17,802 bases of DNA from RGIG2206 sp045577615 (GTDB lineage Bacteria; Bacillota; Clostridia; Oscillospirales; Acutalibacteraceae), in the NCBI GenBank assembly GCA_045577615.1, contig JAZNIT010000041.1, positions 1 to 17,802 on the forward strand. Direction: 5' to 3'. Position numbers and translations under genes: made by a program. The notes beneath the pieces were generated by a model. The model was not told the origin of the DNA. It saw only the letters and a list, made by a program, of their open reading frames with translations, and did no database searches. This document shows positions 6,367 to 13,549 of the stretch, piece after piece. How positions within the stretch are numbered: position 1 is the stretch's first letter; each line of letters starts with the position of its first letter.

Positions 6367-6795
6367 GTGAAAATTCTTGTTATCAACGGCCCCAATCTTA
6401 ATATGCTGGGCATCCGCGAGCCAGACCATTACGGCCGCGAAACCTATGCTGACCTTGTGGCAAAGATACAAGCCCATTGTGATAAAAAAGGTATAGCCGT
6501 CGAGCAATACCAATCCAATCACGAGGGGGATATTGTAGATAAAATTCAAAGTGCATACGGCAATTTTGACGGCATTGTAATCAATCCTGCCGCCTATACT
6601 CATACAAGCGTTGCTATTTTGGATGCCGTTAAATCGGTTAGCATCCCTACTGTTGAGGTGCACATTTCAAAGGTAGAAGAGCGGGAGGATTTCCGTCAAA
6701 TAAGCTATGTTCGACTTGCTTGCGTTAAAACCATCACGGGCCACGGCACCGACGGCTACCTTGAAGCAATCGACTTTTTAACCGAGGATAAATGA
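6367..6795 (+). CDS. aroQ: 3-dehydroquinate dehydratase, type II
   Basis: Dehydrates 3-dehydroquinate to 3-dehydroshikimate, the third step of the shikimate pathway. The 142 residues are typical of the small dodecameric type II enzyme. Conserved parts are Asn-Gly-Pro-Asn-Leu-Asn at 7-12, the catalytic Tyr22 in Glu-Pro-Asp-His-Tyr-Gly, Asn73-Pro-Ala-Ala-Tyr-Thr-His79, the catalytic His99 in Val-Glu-Val-His-Ile-Ser, and Arg106/Arg110. A GTG at 6367 is chosen over an ATG at 6358: the AAAGGA at 6352-6357 touches the ATG but stands nine bases from the GTG, and conserved sequence begins right there. It lies between aroC and aroA and is out of pathway order, as is common in such clusters. Confidence 0.93.
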   Translation: MKILVINGPNLNMLGIREPDHYGRETYADLVAKIQAHCDKKGIAVEQYQSNHEGDIVDKIQSAYGNFDGIVINPAAYTHTSVAILDAVKSVSIPTVEVHISKVEEREDFRQISYVRLACVKTITGHGTDGYLEAIDFLTEDK

Positions 6796-6796
6796 T

Positions 6797-7999
6797 ATGA
6801 TAGCACAGCTTACCCCTTGCCAATTAAAAGGCACAATAGCTGCTCCACCCTCTAAAAGTATGGCCCACAGGTATCTTATCGGTGCGGCTCTTTCAGGTTG
6901 CGAGTGCACCCTTACAGGTGTGGATTACAGCGAGGATATTCAGGCAAGCATTGATTGCCTGAAGGCCTTGGGTGCCGACGTAACGATTGATAAAGACCGC
7001 GTTACCGTTTGCTCCCAAAACTTTATGAAAGTCACCCCCGACCTTTTAAAGTGCAGAGAGAGCGGCAGCACCCTGCGCTTTTTCATCCCTCTTGCTCTGT
7101 GCCTTGGCAAAAGCGTAACCCTTTGCGGCAGTGAGCGGCTTATGGAAAGGCCTCTTGATGTCTATGAGCAGTTGTGCCGTGATAATGGCTTCAGTTTTGA
7201 AAAAAACGGCTCATCAATCACCCTTTGCGGAGAGCTTAAAAGCGGCTCTTACATCTTGAGAGGGGATATAAGCAGCCAGTTTATAACCGGCTTGATTTTC
7301 GCCTTGGTGTATCTTGGTGAGGCTTCGAGTATAGAAATTTTGCCACCCTTTGAGAGCAGGTCATATATCGATCTGACCATCTCTGCGCTCGCCGCTTTCG
7401 GTGCAAAGGTATCTTTTGCGAGCGAGTATAAAATTGAAATTAAACCGTCAACTTTGAAATCCTTTTCGGGCAAAATTGAAGGGGACTATTCAAACGCCGC
7501 ATTTCTTGATGCCTTTAACCATATCGGCTCAGATGTTAAAATTGAAAATCTTAACCCGAAAAGTCTGCAAGGGGACAGAGTATATGCCGATTATTTTGAG
7601 CAAATTTCAAAGGGCACGCCAACCCTTGACATTTCCGATTGTCCCGACCTCGGCCCCGTGCTGTTTGCCTTGGCGGCCCTTAAAAACGGCGCCACCTTTA
7701 CGGGCACCGACCGTCTTAAGGTTAAAGAGAGCGACCGAGGTGTCGCAATGCACAGCGAGCTTTCAAAGCTTGGCGGTGGGCTTGTCTTCGGTGACAACAC
7801 TATAACCGTTCCCAAACAACACCTTGCTTATAAAGGTGAAATACTCGACGGCCACAACGACCACCGTATCGTTATGGCAATGTCGGTCATTCTTTCAAAG
7901 ACTGGCGGCGCAATAAATGGTGCCGAGGCCGTTAAAAAAAGTTATCCCGAATTTTTCGAGGATATTATTAAACTTGGCGCAAAGGTAGATTTATTATGA
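6797..7999 (+). CDS. aroA: 3-phosphoshikimate 1-carboxyvinyltransferase (EPSP synthase)
   Basis: Transfers enolpyruvate from PEP to shikimate 3-phosphate. The 400 residues are slightly shorter than the usual 420-430. Active-site motifs are present: Pro-Pro-Ser-Lys20-Ser21 with Arg25, Glu-Ser-Gly-Ser-Thr-Leu-Arg, Gly-Asp-Ile-Ser-Ser-Gln-Phe, Cys-Pro-Asp-Leu-Gly-Pro, Lys-Glu-Ser-Asp-Arg, Asp-His-Arg-Ile and a C-terminal Lys-Lys-Ser-Tyr-Pro-Glu. The loop that reads Gly-Asn-Ala-Gly-Thr-Ala-Met-Arg-Pro in E. coli is Arg-Glu-Ser-Gly-Ser-Thr-Leu-Arg-Phe here, so the Gly is kept but the Pro is replaced. It starts one base after the aroQ stop, and its stop overlaps the tyrA start, which points to translational coupling. 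Confidence 0.95.
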   Translation: MIAQLTPCQLKGTIAAPPSKSMAHRYLIGAALSGCECTLTGVDYSEDIQASIDCLKALGADVTIDKDRVTVCSQNFMKVTPDLLKCRESGSTLRFFIPLALCLGKSVTLCGSERLMERPLDVYEQLCRDNGFSFEKNGSSITLCGELKSGSYILRGDISSQFITGLIFALVYLGEASSIEILPPFESRSYIDLTISALAAFGAKVSFASEYKIEIKPSTLKSFSGKIEGDYSNAAFLDAFNHIGSDVKIENLNPKSLQGDRVYADYFEQISKGTPTLDISDCPDLGPVLFALAALKNGATFTGTDRLKVKESDRGVAMHSELSKLGGGLVFGDNTITVPKQHLAYKGEILDGHNDHRIVMAMSVILSKTGGAINGAEAVKKSYPEFFEDIIKLGAKVDLL

Positions 8000-8853
8000 T
8001 AGTTGATGTAAGCAAAAAAATACTTATTGTCGGTCTTGGCCTTTTAGGTGGAAGCTATGCCAAAGTGTTAAAACGCTTTGGCTTTCACATTAGTGCCATA
8101 ACTAAAGAGCAAAGCTCAATAGATTACGCAATCAAAGAGAATATTATCGACGAAGGCTCCACAGAACTTGATGAAAATATGATTGGTCAGGCAGACTTAG
8201 TCATATTTGCTCTTTATCCCCACGTGTTTGTAGAGTGGATAGAGCAAAATCAACATCTGCTTAAAAGCGGCGCGCTTATTACCGACGTAACAGGTGTTAA
8301 GGGTAATATTGTTTATAAAATTCAGGATATGCTGCGCCCCGATGTAGAATTTGTGCCAGCCCACCCAATGGCAGGCCGCGAGGTGTCAGGAGTCGAAAAC
8401 AGCACCGACAGAATGTTTATAGGTGCCAACTATATCGTTACTCCTACTGAAAAGAACACCCCCGAGGCCATAGAGACTTGCATCGAGCTTGGCCGCTTGC
8501 TTGGTTTTTCAAATGTAACCACAATATCGCCCGAAGAGCATGACGAGATGATCGGCTTCCTTTCCCAGCTTACCCACTGCATTGCCATTACTTTGATGAC
8601 CTGCAATGATAAAGAGAATATGGAAAAGTTTACGGGTGACTCCTTCCGCGACCTTACCCGAATTGCCCGCATTAACGATTTGATGTGGAGTGAACTTTTT
8701 GTGGCTAACAAGGATGTTTTGCTTGAGCAAATGAATATGTTTATTGATAAATTCAGCCAGCTCAAAACAATGCTTGAAACCGAGGATATCGATGGGATGA
8801 GAGCAATGATGCGACTCTCCACCGAAAGACGGGCGTTGTTTGATAAAAAATAA
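7996..8853 (+). CDS. tyrA: Prephenate dehydrogenase
   Basis: Oxidises prephenate to 4-hydroxyphenylpyruvate with NAD(P), the Tyr branch. The 285-residue protein has an N-terminal Rossmann fold with Gly-Leu-Gly-Leu-Leu-Gly at 13-18, then His123-Pro-Met-Ala-Gly in the substrate region and Phe-Leu-Ser-Gln-Leu-Thr-His194 in the helical C-terminal domain, as expected for TyrA. There is no ACT or chorismate mutase domain, so the chorismate mutase activity must come from PheA. It lacks the C-terminal ACT extension found in many Bacillus-type TyrA proteins, so feedback by Tyr through that domain is not expected. Its ATG overlaps the aroA stop by four bases (ATGA). Confidence 0.93.
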   Translation: MIVDVSKKILIVGLGLLGGSYAKVLKRFGFHISAITKEQSSIDYAIKENIIDEGSTELDENMIGQADLVIFALYPHVFVEWIEQNQHLLKSGALITDVTGVKGNIVYKIQDMLRPDVEFVPAHPMAGREVSGVENSTDRMFIGANYIVTPTEKNTPEAIETCIELGRLLGFSNVTTISPEEHDEMIGFLSQLTHCIAITLMTCNDKENMEKFTGDSFRDLTRIARINDLMWSELFVANKDVLLEQMNMFIDKFSQLKTMLETEDIDGMRAMMRLSTERRALFDKK

Positions 8854-8868
8854 ATCGGAGAAATGATT

Positions 8869-9351
8869 ATGATACGCAGAGCTATTGAAAAAGATATACC
8901 CAAAATCGGAGATTTGTTGTCGCAGGTTGACCTTGTTCACCACAAGGGTCGCCCCGATATATTCAAAATCGGCAGAAAATACTCTGACGATGAATTATCG
9001 GTGCTGCTAAAGGATGACACCCGTCCCATCCTTGTTGCCGTCGATGGTGACGGCAATGTTCAGGGCTATTGCTTTTGCATTTTTCAGCAGCACATTAACG
9101 ATTCGGTGCTGACCGATATAAAAACCTTGTATATCGACGATTTGTGTGTGGATGAAGCCATGCGCGGTCAGCATATCGGCAAAGAGCTGTACAATGCGGC
9201 CGTTGAGCTTGCAAAAGAAAACGGTTGCTACAACCTCACCTTGAATGTGTGGAGCTGCAACCCGTCGGCAATGGGCTTTTATGAGTCTTGCGGTCTTACT
9301 CCTCAAAAAGTTGCCATGGAATTGGTGTTGAACCATGAAGCACGAGGTTAA
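8869..9351 (+). CDS. GNAT family N-acetyltransferase
   Basis: This is a 160-residue acetyltransferase of the GNAT fold. The acetyl-CoA binding motif A is seen as Val-Asp-Glu-Ala-Met-Arg99-Gly-Gln-His-Ile-Gly104, followed by a long helix. Motif B is Asn131-Pro-Ser-Ala-Met-Gly-Phe-Tyr-Glu, ending in Cys-Gly-Leu. The substrate cannot be deduced; possibilities include an amino acid, an antibiotic-like amine or a protein N terminus. Start 8869 is preferred over the in-frame ATG at 8863 because GGAG at 8857-8860 is eight bases from 8869 but only two from 8863. It follows tyrA by 15 bases with no terminator between, so it is the last intact gene of the aromatic operon. Whether it acts in aromatic metabolism is unknown. 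Confidence 0.87.
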   Translation: MIRRAIEKDIPKIGDLLSQVDLVHHKGRPDIFKIGRKYSDDELSVLLKDDTRPILVAVDGDGNVQGYCFCIFQQHINDSVLTDIKTLYIDDLCVDEAMRGQHIGKELYNAAVELAKENGCYNLTLNVWSCNPSAMGFYESCGLTPQKVAMELVLNHEARG

Positions 9352-9545
9352 AGTCTATCAGTGATGTCGCTCCTATAAGCAAGAACAACGCCGCCGAAAA
9401 GACTGTAAAACTGGATCTGGGCAAACAAGAGGAGTATGAGGTTTATCTTGTAGATGAAACTCACGACGGTCAGTTGATTGGCAAAACAACCGAACTTGAA
9501 TTTAAAATGGCTGCTAACTCAATAATGCTTATTAAAGAAATTTAA
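9339..9545 (+). pseudogene. Start-less relic reading frame after the GNAT gene
   Basis: From 9339 to a TAA at 9543-9545 the frame is open and has coding character, with residues such as Glu-Glu-Tyr-Glu-Val-Tyr-Leu-Val-Asp-Glu-Thr-His-Asp-Gly and an ending Ala-Asn-Ser-Ile-Met-Leu-Ile-Lys-Glu-Ile. The frame is closed upstream by TGA at 9336-9338, and no ATG, GTG or TTG precedes the conserved-looking part. The pattern resembles the last beta-strands of a carbohydrate-active enzyme, but this is an impression and not a firm match. It is best read as the 3' remnant of a lost gene. It overlaps the end of the GNAT gene by 13 bases in another frame. Confidence 0.5.
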
Positions 9546-9562
9546 GCAGTAAAAGCAAATTT

Positions 9563-9588
9563 AAGCGCATCGTTAAGATACGCTTTTT
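9563..9588 (+). terminator. Terminator of the aromatic operon
   Basis: AAGCG (9563-9567) pairs with CGCTT (9581-9585). After one C-A mismatch the stem continues with ATC/GAT around GTTAA. TTTTT covers 9584-9588. It follows the GNAT gene and the relic frame and precedes the spo0A control region. Confidence 0.7.
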
Positions 9589-9614
9589 GTCGAATAAAAT
9601 ATAATGCTGTCGAA
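9588..9614 (+). promoter_or_regulatory. Two Spo0A boxes upstream of spo0A
   Basis: TGTCGAA, the canonical 0A box bound by phosphorylated Spo0A, occurs at 9588-9594 and at 9608-9614. The match extends to TGTCGAATAAA in both, exactly 20 bases apart on the same strand, so both lie on about the same face of the helix. They are some 57 bases upstream of the -35 element, which suggests autoregulation by Spo0A. Confidence 0.8.
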
Positions 9615-9670
9615 TAAATCACCAAAAGTAGAGTAATGTAAAAAAATAACCATTAAATTTGTGAATATGC

Positions 9671-9699
9671 TTGACAAAGATGGAAAAATGTGGTAATTT
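9671..9699 (+). promoter_or_regulatory. Sigma-A-type promoter of spo0A
   Basis: TTGACA at 9671-9676 and TAATTT at 9694-9699 are 17 bases apart. The -35 is perfect and the -10 is weaker, as expected for an activated promoter. A ribosome binding site, GGAGG at 9720-9724, follows nine bases before the start codon. Confidence 0.7.
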
Positions 9700-9733
9700 A
9701 TGGTTACGCCAAATTTTATGGAGGTAATCATAT

Positions 9734-10501
9734 ATGGAAAATCAGTTAAAAGTAATTATCGCAGATGACAAAACCGAACTCTCAAAAGCCTGTGCCGATG
9801 TTTTGCGTGACGATGGTATGGAGGTGTTTTTCACTGCCAAGGACGGCAAAGAGGTACTTGATGCCGTTGCCGACAAAAATCCCGACGCAGTGATTATGGA
9901 TATGTTTATGCCCACATTTGATGCAGTTGGTGTGCTTGACCGCATGGACGGATTGGGCATTGAAACTCGCCCTAATGTAATCGTAATGTCTGCATTTGAC
10001 GACCCGCGCTTTGAATATGCCGCATTGTCCCACGGCGCCGCATATTATCTTATAAAGCCCTTTAATGTTGACGGACTTGCCGATTGCATCCGCTCCCTTG
10101 TGGGATGGTCAAACAACACAAAGTGCAAGCAGGAGAAAAACGAAAGGGAAGACCTTGAACTTCAAATCACCGATATAATGCATCAGATCGGTGTGCCGGC
10201 GCATATCAAGGGCTATCACTACCTGCGAGAGTCGATTATACTTGCCGTTGAACAACCCGACATAATAAATTCCATCACCAAGCAGCTTTATCCCACCGTT
10301 GCCAAAGCTTTCTCCACCACATCCTCAAGAGTAGAGCGCGCCATTCGCCACGCAATCGAGGTAGCGTGGGACAGAGGTGACATAGACGTGCTCAATTCTT
10401 ATTTTGGATACACAATCCATATTGAACGAGGCAAACCCACCAACAGCGAGTTTATAGCAATGATTGCCGACAAACTCCGCCTGAGCAAAAGATTTATGTA
10501 A
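9734..10501 (+). CDS. spo0A: Sporulation master response regulator Spo0A
   Basis: Spo0A receives phosphate from sporulation kinases and then switches on early sporulation genes by binding 0A boxes. The 255-residue protein has a receiver domain (about 5-125) with the acidic pair Asp11-Asp12, phospho-acceptor Asp56, Ser86 and Lys108. After a short linker comes the Spo0A-specific DNA-binding domain (about 143-250). This includes the near-invariant stretches Gly-Tyr-His-Tyr-Leu-Arg, Ser-Arg-Val-Glu-Arg-Ala-Ile-Arg-His-Ala-Ile-Glu and Lys-Pro-Thr-Asn-Ser-Glu-Phe-Ile-Ala. All key residues are intact, so the protein should work. Two 0A boxes and a promoter lie upstream. In most Bacilli and Clostridia spoIVB stands directly before spo0A; here the aromatic operon does, and only a SpoIVB fragment lies 7 kb upstream. 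Confidence 0.97.
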   Translation: MENQLKVIIADDKTELSKACADVLRDDGMEVFFTAKDGKEVLDAVADKNPDAVIMDMFMPTFDAVGVLDRMDGLGIETRPNVIVMSAFDDPRFEYAALSHGAAYYLIKPFNVDGLADCIRSLVGWSNNTKCKQEKNEREDLELQITDIMHQIGVPAHIKGYHYLRESIILAVEQPDIINSITKQLYPTVAKAFSTTSSRVERAIRHAIEVAWDRGDIDVLNSYFGYTIHIERGKPTNSEFIAMIADKLRLSKRFM

Positions 10502-10505
10502 CAAC

Positions 10506-10536
10506 CAAGCCGACTCACCGAGTCGGCTTGTCTTTT
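10506..10536 (+). terminator. Terminator between convergent spo0A and pdaA-like genes
   Basis: CAAGCCGACT (10506-10515) and AGTCGGCTTG (10521-10530) form a perfect 10-pair stem with the loop CACCG, followed by TCTTTT. It begins five bases after the spo0A stop and serves spo0A. In the minus direction the T-run is poor, so termination of the opposite gene is less certain. Confidence 0.88.
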
Positions 10537-11338
10537 ATAGATTAATATCAAGACTGTATCCTTGCTGCCTCAGATTATCAATAACACTGCCTAAAATCGC
10601 GGTGTTGGTTTCGCTCACTGCGTGCAAAAGGAATATGCCGCCATTGTGAGCGGCTCCGGTGATGCGCTCAAAAGCCGCTTGCTTGTCGGGCTGTGCAGCG
10701 GTGTCATAGTCCTTATATGCAAAGCTCCAAAATATAGATTTGTACCCTAAACTCTGGGTTATGGCAAGAGTTTTTTCAGAGAACTCTCCCATAGGCGGTC
10801 GAAACAAATTCATTTCAACGCCGAACTGTTCCTTCACGTAATCGTGAAGCATAGTGATTTCCCTTGCCGCCTCATCCTCGCTAATTGTTGGCATTGATGG
10901 ATGATTATAGGTGTGGTTTCCCACGGTGTGCCCCTCCTCAACCATTCTTTGCACAAGGTCGGCATTTCGTTTGGCGTAATCATAGGTGATAAAGAATACA
11001 GCCTTAACATTCTTTTCCTTAAGGGTGTCAAGAATTTGTGCAGTGTATCCGTTTTCATAGCCCTCGTCAAAGGTCAGACAGATGTTCTTTTCGTCGCTGC
11101 CTATAAATACGCCGCCCAAGTGCCCGTATTTTTGCTGATAATCAAGGCAGGCAATAGGTTGATTAAGCTCGTTTACGTTATATCCTTGACCCCATCCGTT
11201 TTTTGCATTGGATAGGTCGGCCGATATATTCAATGTGTCAACAGGCTTTGCGCTTGCAGGGTCAATGCTATCGTCGGTTTGAGCCGAACAACCGCAAAGA
11301 AGTGATATAACAGCTGCGGCAATAAGCAATTTTTTCAT
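10535..11338 (-). CDS. pdaA: PdaA-like polysaccharide deacetylase lipoprotein
   Basis: A 267-residue NodB-type deacetylase, closest in pattern to PdaA, which removes acetyl groups from muramic acid on the way to muramic delta-lactam in the spore cortex. It has a lipoprotein signal with lipobox Leu-Leu-Cys-Gly-Cys17. Catalytic motifs are Thr89-Phe-Asp91-Glu-Gly-Tyr-Glu-Asn-Gly-Tyr, metal ligands His142 and His146 in Asn-His-Thr-Tyr-Asn-His-Pro, Arg180-Pro-Pro, Phe-Trp-Ser at 203-205, and Leu-Leu-His239. The Gly-Tyr-Glu-Asn-Gly-Tyr string is typical of PdaA rather than of general chitin deacetylases. Start 11338 is chosen over 11368 because GGAG stands eight bases before it and the signal peptide begins there. 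It is convergent with spo0A. I see no convincing promoter, and a sporulation sigma site could not be fixed by eye. Confidence 0.85.
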   Translation of the reverse strand: MKKLLIAAAVISLLCGCSAQTDDSIDPASAKPVDTLNISADLSNAKNGWGQGYNVNELNQPIACLDYQQKYGHLGGVFIGSDEKNICLTFDEGYENGYTAQILDTLKEKNVKAVFFITYDYAKRNADLVQRMVEEGHTVGNHTYNHPSMPTISEDEAAREITMLHDYVKEQFGVEMNLFRPPMGEFSEKTLAITQSLGYKSIFWSFAYKDYDTAAQPDKQAAFERITGAAHNGGIFLLHAVSETNTAILGSVIDNLRQQGYSLDINL

Positions 11339-11461
11339 TAAAAACGCTCCTTTTTTGTTTTGGTGCATAATTATTATTCCGCGATAAAGGATATATAAAA
11401 AAGGTTAAATAAGTATTTGTACCCAAAATCATCAAAAAATCGCATAAAAAGTTGCTCTTAC

Positions 11462-11491
11462 TTGACAGAAGCCCAATATATGGTGTAAAAT
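11462..11491 (+). promoter_or_regulatory. Sigma-A promoter of the topoisomerase pair
   Basis: TTGACA at 11462-11467 and TAAAAT at 11486-11491 with an 18-base spacer form a near-consensus promoter. The start of transcription would be near 11498, about 36 bases before the parE-like gene, whose ribosome binding site is GAGAGG at 11522-11527. Confidence 0.75.
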
Positions 11492-11533
11492 AAATTTTAT
11501 ACATATACCAATTATTCCAAAGAGAGGTCAGTT

Positions 11534-13522
11534 ATGGCTAAAAAAGTTACAGAGTACGGCAACGAAAGTATAGAGGTATTGGAGGGCCCCGACCGAGTTC
11601 GTAAGCGCCCGGCGGTTATATTCGGCTCTAACGATATTGACGGATGCGAGCATTCCGTGTTTGAAATCATATCTAACTCTATCGACGAAGCCCGCGAGGG
11701 TTACGGCAATAAGATTATCATTACACGTTATTCCGATATGTCTATCGAGATAGAGGACTTTGGTCGCGGCATTCCCGTTGACTTCAACCCCAAGCAAAAC
11801 AAATACAACTGGGAGCTGCTTTTCTGCGAAATGTATGCAGGCGGCAAATATAACAATAACAATAGCGGCGGCAACTATGAGTATTCATTGGGCCTTAACG
11901 GCTTGGGCCTTTGCGCCACCCAGTTTGCATCCGAATATATGGATGTTGAAATCAAGCGGGACGGCTTTAAATATTCACTGCATTTCGAAAAGGGCTTCCT
12001 TGTTGGCGAGATGCAAAAAGAGCCTTACACAGGCCGTCAGACCGGCTCCAAGATTAAATGGCGCCCCGACATCAAGGTTTTCACCGATATTAACATTCCC
12101 ATTTCATATTTTCACGATGTTGTTCACCGTCAGTCGGTTGTTAACTCAGGCGTTACATTTATCGTGCGTGAGCAGGTTGGTCACAGCTTTAACACCACCG
12201 AGTATCACTATGAAAACGGCATAAACGACTATATCCGCGAAAAGGTAGGGGAGAATGGTATCACCTCTATCCAAAGCTGGTCGGCAGAGCGTACGGGCCG
12301 TGACCGCGCAGACCAACCTGATTACAAGGTAAAGATGGATGTTGTTTGCTGCTTCTCAAACAAGGTTCAGCTTAAAGAGTATTATCACAACTCTAGTTTT
12401 CTTGAGCATGGCGGCTCTCCCGAAAAGGCGGTGAGAAGCGCCTTCTTGAATCAGATTGATGCATACCTTAAGCAAACCAACAAATACACAAAGAACGAAA
12501 GCAAAATAACCTTTGCCGACGTTGAAGAGTGTCTGGTGGTTGTTATTTCATCCTTCTCCACCGAAACCTCTTACGAAAACCAAACCAAAAAGGCTATAAC
12601 CAACAAGTTTATTCAAGAAGCAATGACCGAAATGCTTCGCCATAATCTTGAGGTTTACTTTATCGAAAACAAGGCAGAGGCTGATAAAATTGCCGAGCAG
12701 GTGCTTATCAATAAGCGCTCTCGCGAACGCTCCGAAAAAGAGCGCCTTAATATCAAAAACACTTTGCAAACCAAGCAGGATATGCTCAGCCGCATCGACA
12801 AATTTGTCGATTGCCGCAGCCGTGACACCTCTGTCCGCGAACTCTTTATAGTAGAGGGTGACTCGGCTTTGGGCTCAGTTAAAATGGCTCGCTCGGCAGA
12901 GTTTCAGGCAGTTATCCCTGTCAGAGGTAAAATTCTCAACTGCTTGAAGGCCGACTATTTAAGAATTTTCAAAAGCGAAATTATTACCAATCTTATCAAG
13001 GTGCTTGGTTGCGGCGTTGAGGTAACAAGCAAAGCCAATAAGGATCTTTCTACCTTCAACCTTGACAACCTGCGTTGGAGCAAGATAATCATCTGTACCG
13101 ATGCTGACGAAGACGGCTTCCAGATCAGAACTCTTATTTTGACTATGTTCTACCGCCTTATCCCCACCTTGATTGCAGAGGGCAAGGTGTTTATCGCCGA
13201 GACTCCTTTGTATGAAATCACAACCAAGGATAAAACTTATTTTGCATACGACGAGCGTGAAAAGGCAGATATACTTACCAATATGGTGGGCGACGCCAAA
13301 TACACCATTCAGCGTTCAAAGGGTCTTGGTGAAAACCAACCCGATATGATGAACTTGACCACTATGAACCCCGAAACCCGTCGACTTATAAAGGTAACCA
13401 CCGCCGAAGCAGAGGCCACCGCTCATATGTTTGACATATTGCTTGGTGACGACATCGACGGCCGTAAGAATATCATTACCGAAAAGGGCCACCTTTACAT
13501 TGCTGACGCAGACGTAAGCTGA
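11534..13522 (+). CDS. parE: Type IIA topoisomerase ATPase subunit, divergent ParE/GyrB family
   Basis: The ATP-driven subunit of a type II topoisomerase, which acts with the ParC-like protein encoded next. The 662 residues hold a GHKL ATPase domain with Glu44 and Asn48 (in Phe-Glu-Ile-Ile-Ser-Asn-Ser-Ile-Asp-Glu-Ala), Asp75-Phe-Gly-Arg-Gly, a glycine lid near 119-126 and the Gln350-Thr-Lys switch. A TOPRIM domain follows with Glu441-Gly-Asp-Ser and Asp523/Asp525/Asp527. Several near-invariant positions differ: Arg-Pro-Ala-Val-Ile-Phe-Gly-Ser replaces Arg-Pro-Gly-Met-Tyr-Ile-Gly-Ser, Leu446 stands where Gly is usual, and Glu526-Asp-Gly-Phe-Gln replaces Val-Asp-Gly-Ser-His. Catalytic residues are intact, so it should be active. 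It may be topoisomerase IV or an extra paralogue beside gyrase; the sequence does not settle this. Confidence 0.85.
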   Translation: MAKKVTEYGNESIEVLEGPDRVRKRPAVIFGSNDIDGCEHSVFEIISNSIDEAREGYGNKIIITRYSDMSIEIEDFGRGIPVDFNPKQNKYNWELLFCEMYAGGKYNNNNSGGNYEYSLGLNGLGLCATQFASEYMDVEIKRDGFKYSLHFEKGFLVGEMQKEPYTGRQTGSKIKWRPDIKVFTDINIPISYFHDVVHRQSVVNSGVTFIVREQVGHSFNTTEYHYENGINDYIREKVGENGITSIQSWSAERTGRDRADQPDYKVKMDVVCCFSNKVQLKEYYHNSSFLEHGGSPEKAVRSAFLNQIDAYLKQTNKYTKNESKITFADVEECLVVVISSFSTETSYENQTKKAITNKFIQEAMTEMLRHNLEVYFIENKAEADKIAEQVLINKRSRERSEKERLNIKNTLQTKQDMLSRIDKFVDCRSRDTSVRELFIVEGDSALGSVKMARSAEFQAVIPVRGKILNCLKADYLRIFKSEIITNLIKVLGCGVEVTSKANKDLSTFNLDNLRWSKIIICTDADEDGFQIRTLILTMFYRLIPTLIAEGKVFIAETPLYEITTKDKTYFAYDEREKADILTNMVGDAKYTIQRSKGLGENQPDMMNLTTMNPETRRLIKVTTAEAEATAHMFDILLGDDIDGRKNIITEKGHLYIADADVS

Positions 13523-13549
13523 TAACTTAAAGAATAGGAGATTTAGTAT

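Noticed and set aside
10834..11070. Alternative minus-strand frame inside the pdaA-like gene
   Set aside because: It overlaps the conserved deacetylase motifs in another frame and has no features of its own.
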